Numbered from the stretch's first letter, positions 9,362 to 18,124 are shown. The stretch is DNA of 64,000 bases from Bradyrhizobium yuanmingense (GCF_029167105.1 NZ_JARFML010000023.1:1-64000); one strand, 5' to 3'. Notes: generated by a model not told the origin, from the letters alone. Program-made: numbers and translations.

Positions 9362-10135
9362 TCAGCGCTCGACGAAGGCCTTCTCGATCACGAAATGGCC
9401 GGGCTTGTTGCCGCTTCCTTCGACGAAGTCGCGGCCCTCGAACATCGCCTTGAGCTCTTCGAGCATCGCCGGGCTGCCGCACATCATGATGCGGTCGGTT
9501 GCGATGTCGAGCGGGCCTTGGCCGATGTCATTGAAGATCTGCTCGGAGCTGATGAGGTCGGTGATGCGGCCGCGGTTCCGGAACGGCTCGCGGGTCACGG
9601 TCGGATAATAGACCAGCTTCTCCGCGAGCAGCTCGCCGAACAGCTCATCCTCGCGCAGGGTCGCGACCAGCTTCTCGCCATAGGCGAGCTCGGAGACCTG
9701 GCGGCAGCCGTGCACCAGCACGATGGACTCGAACTGGTCGTAGACCTCGGGGTCCTTGATCAGGCTGGCGAAGGGCGCAAGGCCGGTGCCGGTCGACAGC
9801 AGCATCAGCCGCTTGCCGGGAAGCAGGTTATCGGTGATCAGCGTGCCGGTCGCCTTGCGGCCGACCAGGATGGTGTCGCCTTCCTTGATCTTCTGCAGGC
9901 GCGAGGTCAGCGGGCCGTCCTGCACCTTGATCGAGAAGAACTCGAGCTCTTCCTCGTGGTTGGCGCTCGCCATGCTGTAGGCCCGCAGCAGCGGCCGACC
10001 ATCGACCTCGAGGCCGATCATGGCGAACTGGCCGTTCTGGAACCGGAAGCCGGTATCGCGGGTGGCGCGGAAGCTGAACAGCGTGTCGGTCCAGTGGTGG
10101 ACGGAAAGAACCTTCTCTCGGTAAAACGCGCTCAT
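9362..10135 (-). CDS. fpr: ferredoxin--NADP(+) reductase
   Basis: 257-residue FAD enzyme that exchanges electrons between NADPH and ferredoxin or flavodoxin in the cytoplasm. The FAD motif RAYSMAS (about 51-57) is followed by the NADP-binding domain with GTGLAPFASLI (about 115) and the CGSPAMLEE motif near the C-terminus. The protein ends in a short VER tail, as in bacterial subclass I reductases. The start at 10135 fits the family N-terminus (SAFYREKVLSVHHWTDTLF); the upstream in-frame extension is not conserved in kind. It is a single gene, often redox-stress induced in relatives. Confidence 0.92.
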   Translation of the reverse strand: MSAFYREKVLSVHHWTDTLFSFRATRDTGFRFQNGQFAMIGLEVDGRPLLRAYSMASANHEEELEFFSIKVQDGPLTSRLQKIKEGDTILVGRKATGTLITDNLLPGKRLMLLSTGTGLAPFASLIKDPEVYDQFESIVLVHGCRQVSELAYGEKLVATLREDELFGELLAEKLVYYPTVTREPFRNRGRITDLISSEQIFNDIGQGPLDIATDRIMMCGSPAMLEELKAMFEGRDFVEGSGNKPGHFVIEKAFVER

Positions 10136-10509
10136 GATTCTCGATATTCCGAATAACTGCGGTTTTAGGGCAAAAGCGTTGCCCGGCCCTGAAATCGGGC
10201 GGTCACCATTTGCCATGGCGGAGGATTTCGCGTGTGTGATCTACGCCATTGAGACCAATAATCAACCTCGTTTCGGATGCAATTGATGCCGGTCAAACCG
10301 GCATTTGCGGCAGAACTGGTCACATCATTAAGGAATCTGCTGTCTCGCACGCGAGGAGGATAATTTCTTTTCCCTGCCGGGCTTCATTGCAGCACTTAAT
10401 TTCCGGCGCGCTCGCAAGAATTTCATTAAGAATAGCTCTGAATTCTCACCCGGCTTGGCGCCGGCGCCCGCATTTTTGCGGTTTTTGGCGCCAGGAACGA
10501 CGAAACACC
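10136..10509. other. AT-richer divergent intergenic region
   Basis: 374 bases between the divergent fpr and ATP-grasp genes, visibly richer in A+T than the flanks. It must hold both promoters. Apart from one strong inverted repeat at 10286-10304 I see no gene or repeat element in it. Confidence 0.6.
10286..10304. promoter_or_regulatory. perfect inverted repeat, candidate operator
   Basis: ATGCCGGT-CAA-ACCGGCAT has eight-base perfect arms. There is no T-run, so a protein-binding site or mRNA hairpin is more likely than a terminator. It could control fpr, the ATP-grasp gene, or both. Confidence 0.4.
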
Positions 10510-11304
10510 ATGGCAAGCGGCGAGCGGATCTTCGTTCAAGCGATCAGGCGCTATTGCGCGGAGCGGGGCATCGCGGTCGATGTCCGCTCCGGTGGCTGGC
10601 TCATCGCGATGCGCCGGGGACCGACACGCCATTTCGCCTTCGGCTACGACATCGGCCTGAACAGCGCCATTGCCCATCGCCTCGCCAACGACAAGTCTGC
10701 GACCGCCGAGGCGCTGACGCTGGCGGCCGTGCCCTGCGTTCCGCATCGGCTGTTCCTCAACCCAAAGCTGGGCGTGCATGTCGCCGGCGCCGATAGGCGC
10801 GAGGGGATGCTGGCGCTGCTCGCCGAAAATCCGCACGGCGTGGTGGTGAAGCCGAACGAGGGAACATCGGGGCGCTCGGTGTTCAAGGTGACGACGGAGG
10901 CGGAGCTCGACCGGGCAGCCAGCGAAGTCTTTTCGATGAGCACCGGGCTCGTGATCTCGCCCTATGTCGCGATCGAGGAGGAGGTCCGCGTGGTGCTGCT
11001 CGATGACATGCCGCTCGTCGTCTACAGCAAGCAGCGCGGCTCGGATTGGCGGCACAATCTCGATGCCGGCGCAAAGCCGGTGCTGCTCGAGCACGGCGCA
11101 GTCCGCGCGGCCTGCGCAAAGCTCGCGATCGATGCCGCGCGCGCCATCGGCATCGTCTTTGCTTCGATCGACGTGGTTCGGGTGAATCGCGAATGGAGGG
11201 TGCTCGAGATCAATTCCGGCGTGATGATGGAGGCGCTGGGCAAGCTGCATCCGGAGCTGGTGCAGGCGACATATGACGCAGCGCTGGATCGGGTGTTTGC
11301 GTGA
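10510..11304 (+). CDS. RimK-like ATP-grasp protein
   Basis: 264-residue ATP-grasp ligase of unknown substrate. The N-terminal 70 residues may bind the acceptor. The ATP-binding core has GVVVKPNEGTSGRSVFKV (about 110-127, Lys for the phosphates) and the metal-binding C-terminal motif EINSGVMME (about 234-242), as in RimK, cyanophycin synthetase and D-Ala ligase relatives. It would join a carboxylate to an amine through an acyl phosphate. No partner peptide or substrate gene sits next to it. The ATG at 10510 starts a family-like MASGERIF; upstream in-frame codons look non-coding. Confidence 0.82.
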   Translation: MASGERIFVQAIRRYCAERGIAVDVRSGGWLIAMRRGPTRHFAFGYDIGLNSAIAHRLANDKSATAEALTLAAVPCVPHRLFLNPKLGVHVAGADRREGMLALLAENPHGVVVKPNEGTSGRSVFKVTTEAELDRAASEVFSMSTGLVISPYVAIEEEVRVVLLDDMPLVVYSKQRGSDWRHNLDAGAKPVLLEHGAVRAACAKLAIDAARAIGIVFASIDVVRVNREWRVLEINSGVMMEALGKLHPELVQATYDAALDRVFA

Positions 11305-11486
11305 CGCTCCGAGCGCCAAGCGCAAGCTGCAATCCCTTCTGCACTCGGTCGCGTTTTCAGGATGTTCCCATTGTGAAATGGAGAGCGGCGATCTAGCCTT
11401 CATGCAGCGCACGACGCATGCGGCTTGCACGCTTTCCTTGCGGCGGCTGCATCAATAAACGTCAAGCAAATGAAGAGGGAAACGCC

Positions 11487-12488
11487 ATGAGCGGCAACAT
11501 CAATCGCCAGATCCTGCTGGTGGAAAAGCCCAGCGGCAAGCTCGGTCCCGAACATTTCAAGATGGTCGAGGGCGCGATGCCGGAGCCGAAGGACGGCGAG
11601 GCCTTGCTGCGCGTACGCTACATCTCGCTCGATGCGGCCAATCGCGCCTGGATGCACGGCGCGACCTATCGTTCCGCCGTCGAAGCCAACAGCGTCATGG
11701 CCGGCGGCGCCATCGCCGAGGTCGTCAGCTCGAAGGCAGCGGGGCTTGCGCCCGGCGACATCGTGTTCGGCGACACCGGCTGGCAGGAATTTGCCGCCGC
11801 GCCGGCGAAGCATCTGACCAAAATGCCGAGGCTCGAGCCGATGACGCATCTGCTCAGCGTGTTCGGCATCGCCGGTCTCACCGCTTATTTCGGCCTGCTT
11901 GAGATCGGCAAGCCCAGGGAGGGCGAGACGGTCGTGGTGTCCGCGGCCGCGGGCTCGGTCGGCTCGATCGTCGGACAGATCGCCAAGATCAGGGGATGCC
12001 GCGTCGTCGGCATCGCCGGCGGCGCCGACAAGTGCAACTGGCTGACCTCCGAGCTCGGCTTCGATGCCGCCGTGGACTACAAGGACGGCGCGGTGTTCAA
12101 GGCGCTGCGCGCAGCGGCGCCGAAAGGCATCGACGTCTATTTCGACAATGTCGGGGGCGACATCCTCGAAGCCTGCCTGCCGCAGATGAACAATTACGGC
12201 CGCATCGCCTGTTGTGGCGCGATCTCGCAATATGACGGCGCGCCTGCCGCACATGGCCCGCGCGGTGTGCCCGGCCTGATCGTGGTGAAGCGGCTGACCA
12301 TGCAGGGCTTCATCGTGATGGACTACATGAAGGACAGCGAGCGCGCGCTCGCCGATCTCCAGGCCTGGGTGAAATCCGGCAAGCTCAAGGTGCAGGAGGA
12401 CATTCTCGACGGACTCGAGAACACGCCGAAAGCGCTGATCGGATTGCTTGCGGGCGAGAACCGCGGCAAGCGCATGGTCAAGCTCTGA
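11487..12488 (+). CDS. NADP-dependent MDR oxidoreductase (leukotriene B4 dehydrogenase-like)
   Basis: 333-residue medium-chain reductase without the structural or catalytic zinc Cys residues. The nucleotide-binding motif is AAAGSVGSIVGQIAK (about 153-167). N-terminal quinone-reductase-like features (RYISLDAANRAWM) place it with the prostaglandin reductase/NADP-dependent alkenal double bond reductase group. Those enzymes reduce alpha,beta-unsaturated ketones or aldehydes with NADPH. A good ribosome site (GAGGGA) precedes ATG 11487. It appears monocistronic; the in vivo substrate is unknown. Confidence 0.88.
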   Translation: MSGNINRQILLVEKPSGKLGPEHFKMVEGAMPEPKDGEALLRVRYISLDAANRAWMHGATYRSAVEANSVMAGGAIAEVVSSKAAGLAPGDIVFGDTGWQEFAAAPAKHLTKMPRLEPMTHLLSVFGIAGLTAYFGLLEIGKPREGETVVVSAAAGSVGSIVGQIAKIRGCRVVGIAGGADKCNWLTSELGFDAAVDYKDGAVFKALRAAAPKGIDVYFDNVGGDILEACLPQMNNYGRIACCGAISQYDGAPAAHGPRGVPGLIVVKRLTMQGFIVMDYMKDSERALADLQAWVKSGKLKVQEDILDGLENTPKALIGLLAGENRGKRMVKL

Positions 12489-12633
12489 TCGCGCAATTGC
12501 GCCGACATTATTGACTTGCGGGTGACGCCAAAGCGGCGAATGATGCTGCATGCGAGGCGTCACTCGCGACAATTGCGATTGCACTACATTTTAGCGAATC
12601 GTCGGCGTTACCGACGGGGCAGGAAATCACCAG

Positions 12634-13458
12634 ATGTTCAACACGTTGACGCATGCATCGACGCGCACGGCGTTGCTGGCGACGGCACTCTTCGCAACTG
12701 CAACAGGAGCGATCGCGCAGACCGAGGCCCAGAAAAGCGCCATCCGGTCCGCATGCCGCTCGGACTTCATGGCGCATTGCTCGAGCGTGACGCCCGGCGG
12801 AGTGGAGGCGGTTCAATGCCTCGCCAAGAACATGTCGAGCCTGTCGTCGGGCTGCCAGGCTGCAGTTCGCGCGGTCGAACCGGCCGCCGCGCCGAAGACC
12901 GAAGCAGCGCCCGCCAAATCCGAGCCTGTCAAATCCGAACCGGCAAAAACGGAAGCGGCGCCCGCTGCCGCGCCAGCTTCCAAGCCGGGAGCGGCGGCGG
13001 CGCCGAAGGCGGCAGCAGCAAAGCAGCCGAGCCCCGCACAGGTTTCCGCGATCAAGGGCGCCTGCCGCAGCGATTATCCCAAGGTCTGCGCCAGCGTGCC
13101 GCCCGGCGGCGCGCCCGCGATCGAATGCCTGGAGAAGAACAAGGCGAAGGTGTCGGCCGGTTGCGCCAACGCCGTGAATGCGGCTTTCGGTGGCGGAGCG
13201 GCCGCGGCCACGCCCGCTTCGGGTGCTGCACCACCGGCCGCCGCGGCGCCTGCCGCGGCTCCGGCCGCCCTCGTGCTGCGGCCATTGCTGCCGCGCGAAG
13301 AGCTGTTCATCGTTCGGTCGGCTTGCGGCGCCGACATCCGCACGCTCTGCGCCGGCGTGGCGCCCGGTGGCGGCCGGATCATCCAATGCATTTCCAACCG
13401 GGCGGCATCGCTCTCGCCGGCCTGCAAGGAGGTGCTCGCGCCTTTCGCGGCGAGGTAA
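12634..13458 (+). CDS. exported protein with three Cys4 (GLG1-type) repeats
   Basis: 274 residues with a signal peptide (1-29, ending GAIAQ). Three copies of a Cys4 unit follow at residues 41-74, 144-177 and 231-264. Spacing is identical in each copy: C-x7-C-x12-C-x11-C, with the core PGG between the second and third Cys. The units match the cysteine-rich repeat first known from eukaryotic GLG1/FGF-receptor-like proteins (PF00839), which also occurs in alphaproteobacteria. Linkers of 69 and 53 residues are rich in Ala, Pro and Lys. The Cys pairs are presumably oxidised in the periplasm. Function is unknown. A strong hairpin follows the stop. Confidence 0.85.
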   Translation: MFNTLTHASTRTALLATALFATATGAIAQTEAQKSAIRSACRSDFMAHCSSVTPGGVEAVQCLAKNMSSLSSGCQAAVRAVEPAAAPKTEAAPAKSEPVKSEPAKTEAAPAAAPASKPGAAAAPKAAAAKQPSPAQVSAIKGACRSDYPKVCASVPPGGAPAIECLEKNKAKVSAGCANAVNAAFGGGAAAATPASGAAPPAAAAPAAAPAALVLRPLLPREELFIVRSACGADIRTLCAGVAPGGGRIIQCISNRAASLSPACKEVLAPFAAR

Positions 13459-13464
13459 GACGAA

Positions 13465-13483
13465 GCGGATGATGTTCATCCGC
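13465..13483. terminator. hairpin downstream of the Cys4-repeat gene
   Basis: GCGGATGA-TGT-TCATCCGC is a perfect eight-base stem with a three-base loop, six bases after the stop codon. No U-tract follows, so it may act as a Rho-dependent or mRNA-stabilising element. Confidence 0.45.
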
Positions 13484-13586
13484 AGCACCGAGATGAACTG
13501 CAGCGTGCGCGACCGGATGTTCACACGCTGACACGGATACTTTCTTCAGACGCAATTTCGATCACGACAAGCCCCAGGAGGACAAC

Positions 13587-13802
13587 ATGCGTTCATTGCT
13601 GCTCGTTGCTTCTGCGCTTCTGGCTTTCGCCGCCACCATGACCTTCGAGGCCACCGACGCCAACGCGGTGGTGTGCGCCCGCGGCGTCGTTCGCGCCGGC
13701 TGCGCCGGCCCGAACGCGGCCGTGGTCGTCCGCAAGCCGGTGCCGGCGGTCCGCTGCACCAGGGTTCTGGTGAACGGGGTCTATGTGAAGCGCTGCGTCT
13801 GA
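13587..13802 (+). CDS. small exported Cys-containing protein, function unknown
   Basis: 71 residues. The signal peptide (about 1-27, ending ATDANA) leaves a mature peptide of about 44 residues with four Cys (30, 39, 57, 70) that could form two disulfides. A strong AGGAGGACAAC ribosome site precedes the ATG. Similar short exported proteins with VVRKPVPAVRC-like cores are typical hypothetical proteins of Bradyrhizobium. I do not recognise a function. Confidence 0.75.
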   Translation: MRSLLLVASALLAFAATMTFEATDANAVVCARGVVRAGCAGPNAAVVVRKPVPAVRCTRVLVNGVYVKRCV

Positions 13803-13942
13803 CCCCCGGTGGCCAATCCGCCCCGGTTTGGCTATGATTCGCACCTGACGGTTTCGGATCCGCAAAACGCGTGTCCGGACACGTGCTTTGGCGTGCCGCG
13901 CGCTGCCGATTAATTCCGCTGGCGCCGGACGCCGGAGCACAT

Positions 13943-13976
13943 TAGTCTACCCCTAGATAGTAAGTATACTGTCAAT
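13943..13976 (+). promoter_or_regulatory. promoter and MarR-type operator of the FAD hydroxylase/CoA ligase operon
   Basis: The operator at 13957-13976 (ATAGTAAGTATACTGTCAAT) is nearly identical to that at 18264-18283. Its palindromic centre AGTATACT contains a -10 box TATACT (13965-13970); the matching -35 region is weak. The TTG start codon is 20 bases after the -10 box, with AGGGAGG between them. A bound repressor would cover the -10 box. The MarR gene at 16971-17483 is the obvious candidate. Confidence 0.7.
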
Positions 13977-13990
13977 TAGGGAGGCAGACG

Positions 13991-15163
13991 TTGCGGATCG
14001 CCGTGATTGGCGGGGGGCCCGGTGGGCTCTACTTCGCCTATCTCTGGAAGAAGCGTCACCCCGAGGATCAGGTCGACCTGTTCGAACAGAACCCGGCCGA
14101 CGCGACCTGGGGCTTTGGCGTCGTGTTCTCCGACCAGGCGCTGGAGTTCCTGCGCGCCGACGACCCCGAGACGGTCGATGCGATCGCCCCGCACATGGAG
14201 AGCTGGGAGAACATCACGCTGCACCTGCATGGCGACAGCGTCGCCATCGACGGCGTCGGCTTCTCATCGATCGGCCGGCTGGAGCTGCTCAGATTCCTGC
14301 AGCAGCGCGCCTTCGATGTCGGCGTCACGCCGCGCTTCGACACGCAGATCCAGGGGATCGACCAGCTCAACGGCCACGATCTGATCGTCGCCGCCGACGG
14401 GCTGAACTCGCTGGTGCGCCGCGCCTATGAGGGCGATTTCGGCACCTCGCTGTCCTACTCATCCAACAAGTTCGTCTGGTACGGCACCTCGAAACGCTTC
14501 GACACGCTGTCGCAGACTTTCGTGAAGACCGAGCGCGGCGCCTTCAACGCCCATCACTACCGCTATTCGCCAACCATGAGCACCTTCCTGGTCGAATGCG
14601 ATTACGCCACCTGGCAGGCCTATGGGTTCGCCTACAAGGACGTCGAGCAGTCCAAGGGCGTCTGCGAGGAGGTGTTCGCCGACACGCTCGGCGGCCATTG
14701 CCTCGTCTCCAACAAATCGGTCTGGCGCAATTTTCCCTGGATCTGGAACGAGCACTGGTCGTTCAAGAACATGGTGCTGCTCGGCGACGCCCTGCATTCG
14801 GCACACTTCTCGATCGGCTCGGGCACGCGGCTCGCGATCGAGGACGCCATCGCTCTCGTCAAGGCGCTGGAGTCGGATGCGCATCTTGCGACCGCGCTGC
14901 ATCGCTATCAGGCCGCGCGCAAGCCCATCGTGCAGAAGCTCGTCAACGCGGCGCGCACCAGCGCGTTCTGGTACGAACATTTCGCCGAGCACATGAAGCT
15001 TCCCCTGATGGACTTCGCCTACAGCTACATCACCCGCTCCGGCCGCATCGACGATTCCCGGCTGCGTGCGATGTCGCCGGCCTTCATGGCCCGCTACGAG
15101 GCGGCCAGGAACAGCGAAGACGGCGCCGAAGACAACGCGGCGGAGATGCGGCATGAGCCATGA
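13991..15163 (+). CDS. FAD-dependent aryl-CoA-type hydroxylase (salicylyl-CoA 5-hydroxylase-like)
   Basis: 390-residue group A flavoprotein monooxygenase. The dinucleotide fold is at 4-35 (GGGPGGLYFAYLW, GxGxxG at 7-12) and the second FAD motif is GDALHSAHFSIGSGTRLAIEDA (about 265-286). It resembles the hydroxylases that act on CoA thioesters of salicylate and 2-aminobenzoate. Its partner genes (aryl-CoA ligase, gentisate dioxygenase) suggest it installs the para-related OH that leads to gentisate. It starts with TTG at 13991, six bases after AGGGAGG. The stop overlaps the CoA ligase start by 11 bases, so the two are translationally coupled. 3-hydroxybenzoyl-CoA or 2-aminobenzoyl-CoA are alternative substrates. 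Confidence 0.85.
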   Translation: MRIAVIGGGPGGLYFAYLWKKRHPEDQVDLFEQNPADATWGFGVVFSDQALEFLRADDPETVDAIAPHMESWENITLHLHGDSVAIDGVGFSSIGRLELLRFLQQRAFDVGVTPRFDTQIQGIDQLNGHDLIVAADGLNSLVRRAYEGDFGTSLSYSSNKFVWYGTSKRFDTLSQTFVKTERGAFNAHHYRYSPTMSTFLVECDYATWQAYGFAYKDVEQSKGVCEEVFADTLGGHCLVSNKSVWRNFPWIWNEHWSFKNMVLLGDALHSAHFSIGSGTRLAIEDAIALVKALESDAHLATALHRYQAARKPIVQKLVNAARTSAFWYEHFAEHMKLPLMDFAYSYITRSGRIDDSRLRAMSPAFMARYEAARNSEDGAEDNAAEMRHEP

Positions 15164-16766
15164 CATCCGTGACCAGGTGCCGGCGGACAGCGCGGGCGCG
15201 CGCGAGATCGGCTTTGCCGTTCCCGACATCTACAATGCCGGCCGCGTGCTGTTCGACAATCTCGGCAAGGGCCGCGGCGACAAGCTCGCGCTCCTGGGGC
15301 CGGCAGGCACGCGCACTTATGCCGAGCTCTGCGCGGAGGCCTGCCGCTGGAGCAACGGTTTCGCCTCGCTTGGCCTTGCGCGCGGCGATCGCGTGCTGTT
15401 GTTTCTCGACGACACGCCGGCCTACCCCGCCGCCTTCTTCGGCGCCGTGCGCGCCGGCTTCGTGCCGCTGCTGATCAACACGCTGACGCCGCCGGACCTC
15501 TTGCAATTCTACCTCGCTGATTCCGGCGCGACCGTCGCAGTGGCGGATGCAGAATTCGCGGTGCGCTTCAATGCCGAGGCCTGCAAGGAGACGAAGCTGC
15601 ATACGCTGATCGTCGCCAATGGCGTGGCCGGCGAGCACGGGGCGCCGCAGGCGCTCGCGGCGGAGAACTGGCTGGCGCAATTCCCTGCTGAGCATGCGGA
15701 AGCGCCGACGCGGCGCGACGAAATGGCGTTCTGGATGTACTCCTCCGGCTCGACCGGACGGCCCAAGGGCATCGTTCACCTGCAGCACGACATGGCCTAC
15801 AGCGATGCCGCCTTTGCGCGGAACGTGCTGAAGCTGACGCCTGACGACATCTGCTTCTCGGTGCCGAAGATCTTCTTCGCCTACGGCTTCGGCAATTCCG
15901 TCACCTTCCCGTTCTCGGCCGGCGCCGCAACATTGCTGCTGCCGGGCCAGCCGAAGCCTGCGTCGATCTTCGCGGCGATCGAGCAGTACAAGCCGACGGT
16001 CTTCTTCGGCCTGCCGACGCTGTACACCGCGCTGACCAAGGCGGAAGGCGCGGACAAGACGGATTTCTCGTCGCTGCGCATGGCGCTCTCCGCCGCCGAG
16101 GTGCTCTCGGCCGAGGTCTTCAACGGCTGGGAGACGCTCACGGGGCTCGAAATCGTCGAAGGCCTCGGCTCGACCGAAGTGCTGCACATCTATCTCTCCA
16201 ACCGGCCCGAACAGAAGAAGCTCGGCGCTGCGGGCCTGCGCGTTCCCGGCTACGAGATCGCGCTGCTCGACAAGGACGGCCGCGACGTCGGCGACAACGA
16301 GGAAGGGATTCTGTGGGTCCGCGGCGATTCCAACACGCCGCTGTACTGGAACCGGCCGGACAAGTCCGCCGAGACCATCCGCGAGGGCGGCTGGATCTAC
16401 ACCGGCGATCGCTTCGTGCGGGATGCCGACGGCTTCCACTTCTTCCGCGGCCGCGCCGACGATCTCATCAAGATCTCGGGACAGTGGGTCTATCCGCTCG
16501 AGGTCGAGCTGTGTCTCGCCGATCACCCCGACATCCGCGAATGCGCGGTGTTCGCTGCCGAGCTGCCGGACCGTCGCATGACGCTTAAGGCGGTGGTGGT
16601 GATGAACAACCGTACGGTCGACCAGCGCGAGGCGACGCGCAGGCTGCAGGACTACGTGAAGGGCCGGCTGCTGCCGTACAAATATCCGCGCGAGGTGATC
16701 TTCATCGACGAGCTGCCGAAGACCGGCACGGGGAAGATCGATCGGCAGGCGTTGCTGCGGATGTAG
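15153..16766 (+). CDS. benzoate-CoA ligase family aryl-CoA synthetase
   Basis: 537-residue ANL-superfamily enzyme that adenylates an aromatic acid and transfers it to CoA. The P-loop is YSSGSTGRPKG (about 196-206), with the benzoate-CoA-ligase style FGLPTLYTAL (about 286), the hinge YTGDRFVRDADGFHFFRGRAD (about 418-438) and the C-terminal catalytic Lys in PKTGTGKIDRQAL (about 523-535). The likely acid is salicylate, 3-hydroxybenzoate, 2-aminobenzoate or benzoate; sequence alone does not decide. It overlaps the preceding hydroxylase by 11 bases, which argues that the hydroxylase uses the CoA ester made here. Confidence 0.9.
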   Translation: MSHDIRDQVPADSAGAREIGFAVPDIYNAGRVLFDNLGKGRGDKLALLGPAGTRTYAELCAEACRWSNGFASLGLARGDRVLLFLDDTPAYPAAFFGAVRAGFVPLLINTLTPPDLLQFYLADSGATVAVADAEFAVRFNAEACKETKLHTLIVANGVAGEHGAPQALAAENWLAQFPAEHAEAPTRRDEMAFWMYSSGSTGRPKGIVHLQHDMAYSDAAFARNVLKLTPDDICFSVPKIFFAYGFGNSVTFPFSAGAATLLLPGQPKPASIFAAIEQYKPTVFFGLPTLYTALTKAEGADKTDFSSLRMALSAAEVLSAEVFNGWETLTGLEIVEGLGSTEVLHIYLSNRPEQKKLGAAGLRVPGYEIALLDKDGRDVGDNEEGILWVRGDSNTPLYWNRPDKSAETIREGGWIYTGDRFVRDADGFHFFRGRADDLIKISGQWVYPLEVELCLADHPDIRECAVFAAELPDRRMTLKAVVVMNNRTVDQREATRRLQDYVKGRLLPYKYPREVIFIDELPKTGTGKIDRQALLRM

Positions 16767-16791
16767 CGCCGCTGCGGCCAGACTCTCGGGT

Positions 16792-16943
16792 GTCGTCCCC
16801 GCCTGGTGCGCAATTGCGCACGGGGGCGGGGACCCATAGCCACAGGATTTGGTTATGGGGCGAGCTGGCAACTCGAAATCTTCGCCAAACTGCTCCCTGG
16901 GGTTATGGGTCCCGGGCTCGCGCTTCGCGCGCCTCGGGACGAC
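16792..16943. repeat. interspersed palindromic repeat, family B copy 2
   Basis: Element bounded by GTCGTCCC and GGGACGAC. It contains GACCCATAGCCACAGG and its complement CTCCCTGGGGTTATGGGTC, plus an inner GTGCGCAATTGCGCAC palindrome (16806-16821). It lies between the converging CoA ligase and MarR genes, where it may serve as a bidirectional terminator. Confidence 0.85.
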
Positions 16944-16970
16944 GGTGTATGGGGCACCAACATTGTCCCC

Positions 16971-17483
16971 TCACCCACCCTTGCCCAGATGCTCCAGCGC
17001 ATCCTCCGCGCGCAGGGGCACGCGTGAGGCTTCGTTGTTGAGATCGACCAGCTGCGCCAGCAGGCCCATCAGCGCCTTGCGGTCGGCGGGCTTGAGCGGC
17101 TCCAGCATCCGGGCCTGGGCGCGCTCGACGGCGGGGATGATCTCGCGCAGGATCGCAGCGCCCGACTTGGTCAGATAGAGCAGCTTGATCCGCTTGTCCT
17201 CGGGTGCCGGCTTGCGCTCGATATAGGCCTTGGCCTCGAGACGTTCGATCACGCTGCCGAGCGTCGAGCGGTCGAAGGCGATCACCGCCGACAGCCGCGT
17301 CGCGTCGATGCCGGGATGAGTGTGGATCGCGACCAGCGCGGCATATTGCACTGGAGTAAGGTCGAACGCCTTGCACTCCTCCATGAAAATCGAGACCGCG
17401 ATCTGCTGCATGCGCCGGAACAGATAGCCCGGCGCGGCATAGACTGCGTCGATCGTGATCGGAGGGAGCGGCTTACTCGGCAT
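16971..17483 (-). CDS. MarR family regulator of the gentisate island
   Basis: 170-residue winged-helix repressor. The helix-turn-helix and wing cover about 40-105, with FDRSTLGSVIERLEAKAYIE as recognition helix and EDKRIKLLYLT as wing. MarR proteins bind palindromes as dimers and release on binding phenolic or aryl-CoA ligands. It overlaps the end of the isomerase gene by 11 bases, so both are one operon. Two matching palindromes sit at the hydroxylase and dioxygenase promoters, and the second also lies upstream of this operon, which predicts autoregulation. The start at 17483 was chosen because residues upstream in frame are only a shadow of the isomerase gene. Confidence 0.88.
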   Translation of the reverse strand: MPSKPLPPITIDAVYAAPGYLFRRMQQIAVSIFMEECKAFDLTPVQYAALVAIHTHPGIDATRLSAVIAFDRSTLGSVIERLEAKAYIERKPAPEDKRIKLLYLTKSGAAILREIIPAVERAQARMLEPLKPADRKALMGLLAQLVDLNNEASRVPLRAEDALEHLGKGG

Positions 17484-18105
17484 CGGGCTGCTTCTCCGGC
17501 GCGGCATCGGCAAACGCCGGCAGCGCCTTGGCGGCGGCCTCGGCCTGGAGCAGGCGTGGATAGGCGGAGACGTCGACGCCGAAGCGGCGCGCATTGCCGA
17601 GCTGCGGCACGAGGCAGAGATCGGCCAACGTCGGCGCATCGCCGAAGCAGAATGGGCCCTTCTCGGCCTTGATCAGCGTCTCGCAGGCCGACAGGCCCTC
17701 GCGATTGACCCAGGCGGCCCAGTCCTGGACCTTCTCCTCGGCCAGGCCAAGCTCGCGCAGCCGCGCCAGTACCTTCAGGTTCTGCACCGGATGGGTGTCG
17801 CAGGCGATCGCCAGCGCAAACGCCCGCACCTTGGCGCGGCGCAGCGGATCCTTCGGCAGCAGCGGCGGATTGGGATGGGTCTCGTCGAGCCATTCGATGA
17901 TTGCAACCGATTGCGTCAGCACTCCGCCCGCATCGTCCTCCAGCGCCGGCACAAGGCCCTGCGGGTTGATGGCGAGATAGCTGGGGGCGCATTGCTCGCC
18001 CTTGCGCAAATGATGCGGCAGATGCTCGGCGCCGAGCCCCTTGAGGTTCAGCGCGATCCGCACGCGGTAGGCGGCGCTGGAGCGGAAATAGCCGTGCAGC
18101 TTCAT
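17473..18105 (-). CDS. maiA: maleylpyruvate/maleylacetoacetate isomerase (zeta-class GST)
   Basis: 210-residue glutathione-dependent isomerase. The zeta-class signature SSAAYRVRIALNLKGL (9-24) carries the active-site Ser/Arg cluster. INPQGLVPALEDD and LTQSVAIIEWLDETHP complete the thioredoxin-like domain, followed by an all-helical domain. Next to gentisate dioxygenase its role is most likely maleylpyruvate to fumarylpyruvate; the tyrosine-pathway substrate maleylacetoacetate is the alternative. ATG 18105 follows GGAAGG and begins exactly at the family N-terminus MKLHGYFRS. It is divergent from the dioxygenase, with a repeat element in its leader. The fumarylpyruvate hydrolase normally found with it is absent. 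Confidence 0.88.
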   Translation of the reverse strand: MKLHGYFRSSAAYRVRIALNLKGLGAEHLPHHLRKGEQCAPSYLAINPQGLVPALEDDAGGVLTQSVAIIEWLDETHPNPPLLPKDPLRRAKVRAFALAIACDTHPVQNLKVLARLRELGLAEEKVQDWAAWVNREGLSACETLIKAEKGPFCFGDAPTLADLCLVPQLGNARRFGVDVSAYPRLLQAEAAAKALPAFADAAPEKQPDAE

Positions 18106-18124
18106 GGAGAGCCTTCCTGCTTTT

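Noticed and set aside
15084..16871. Antisense frame opposite the aryl-CoA ligase
   Set aside because: Crosses gene and repeat boundaries without protein character.
17484..17639. N-terminal extension of the MarR frame
   Set aside because: The extra 52 residues lie inside maiA in another frame and are Arg/Pro/Ser-rich noise.
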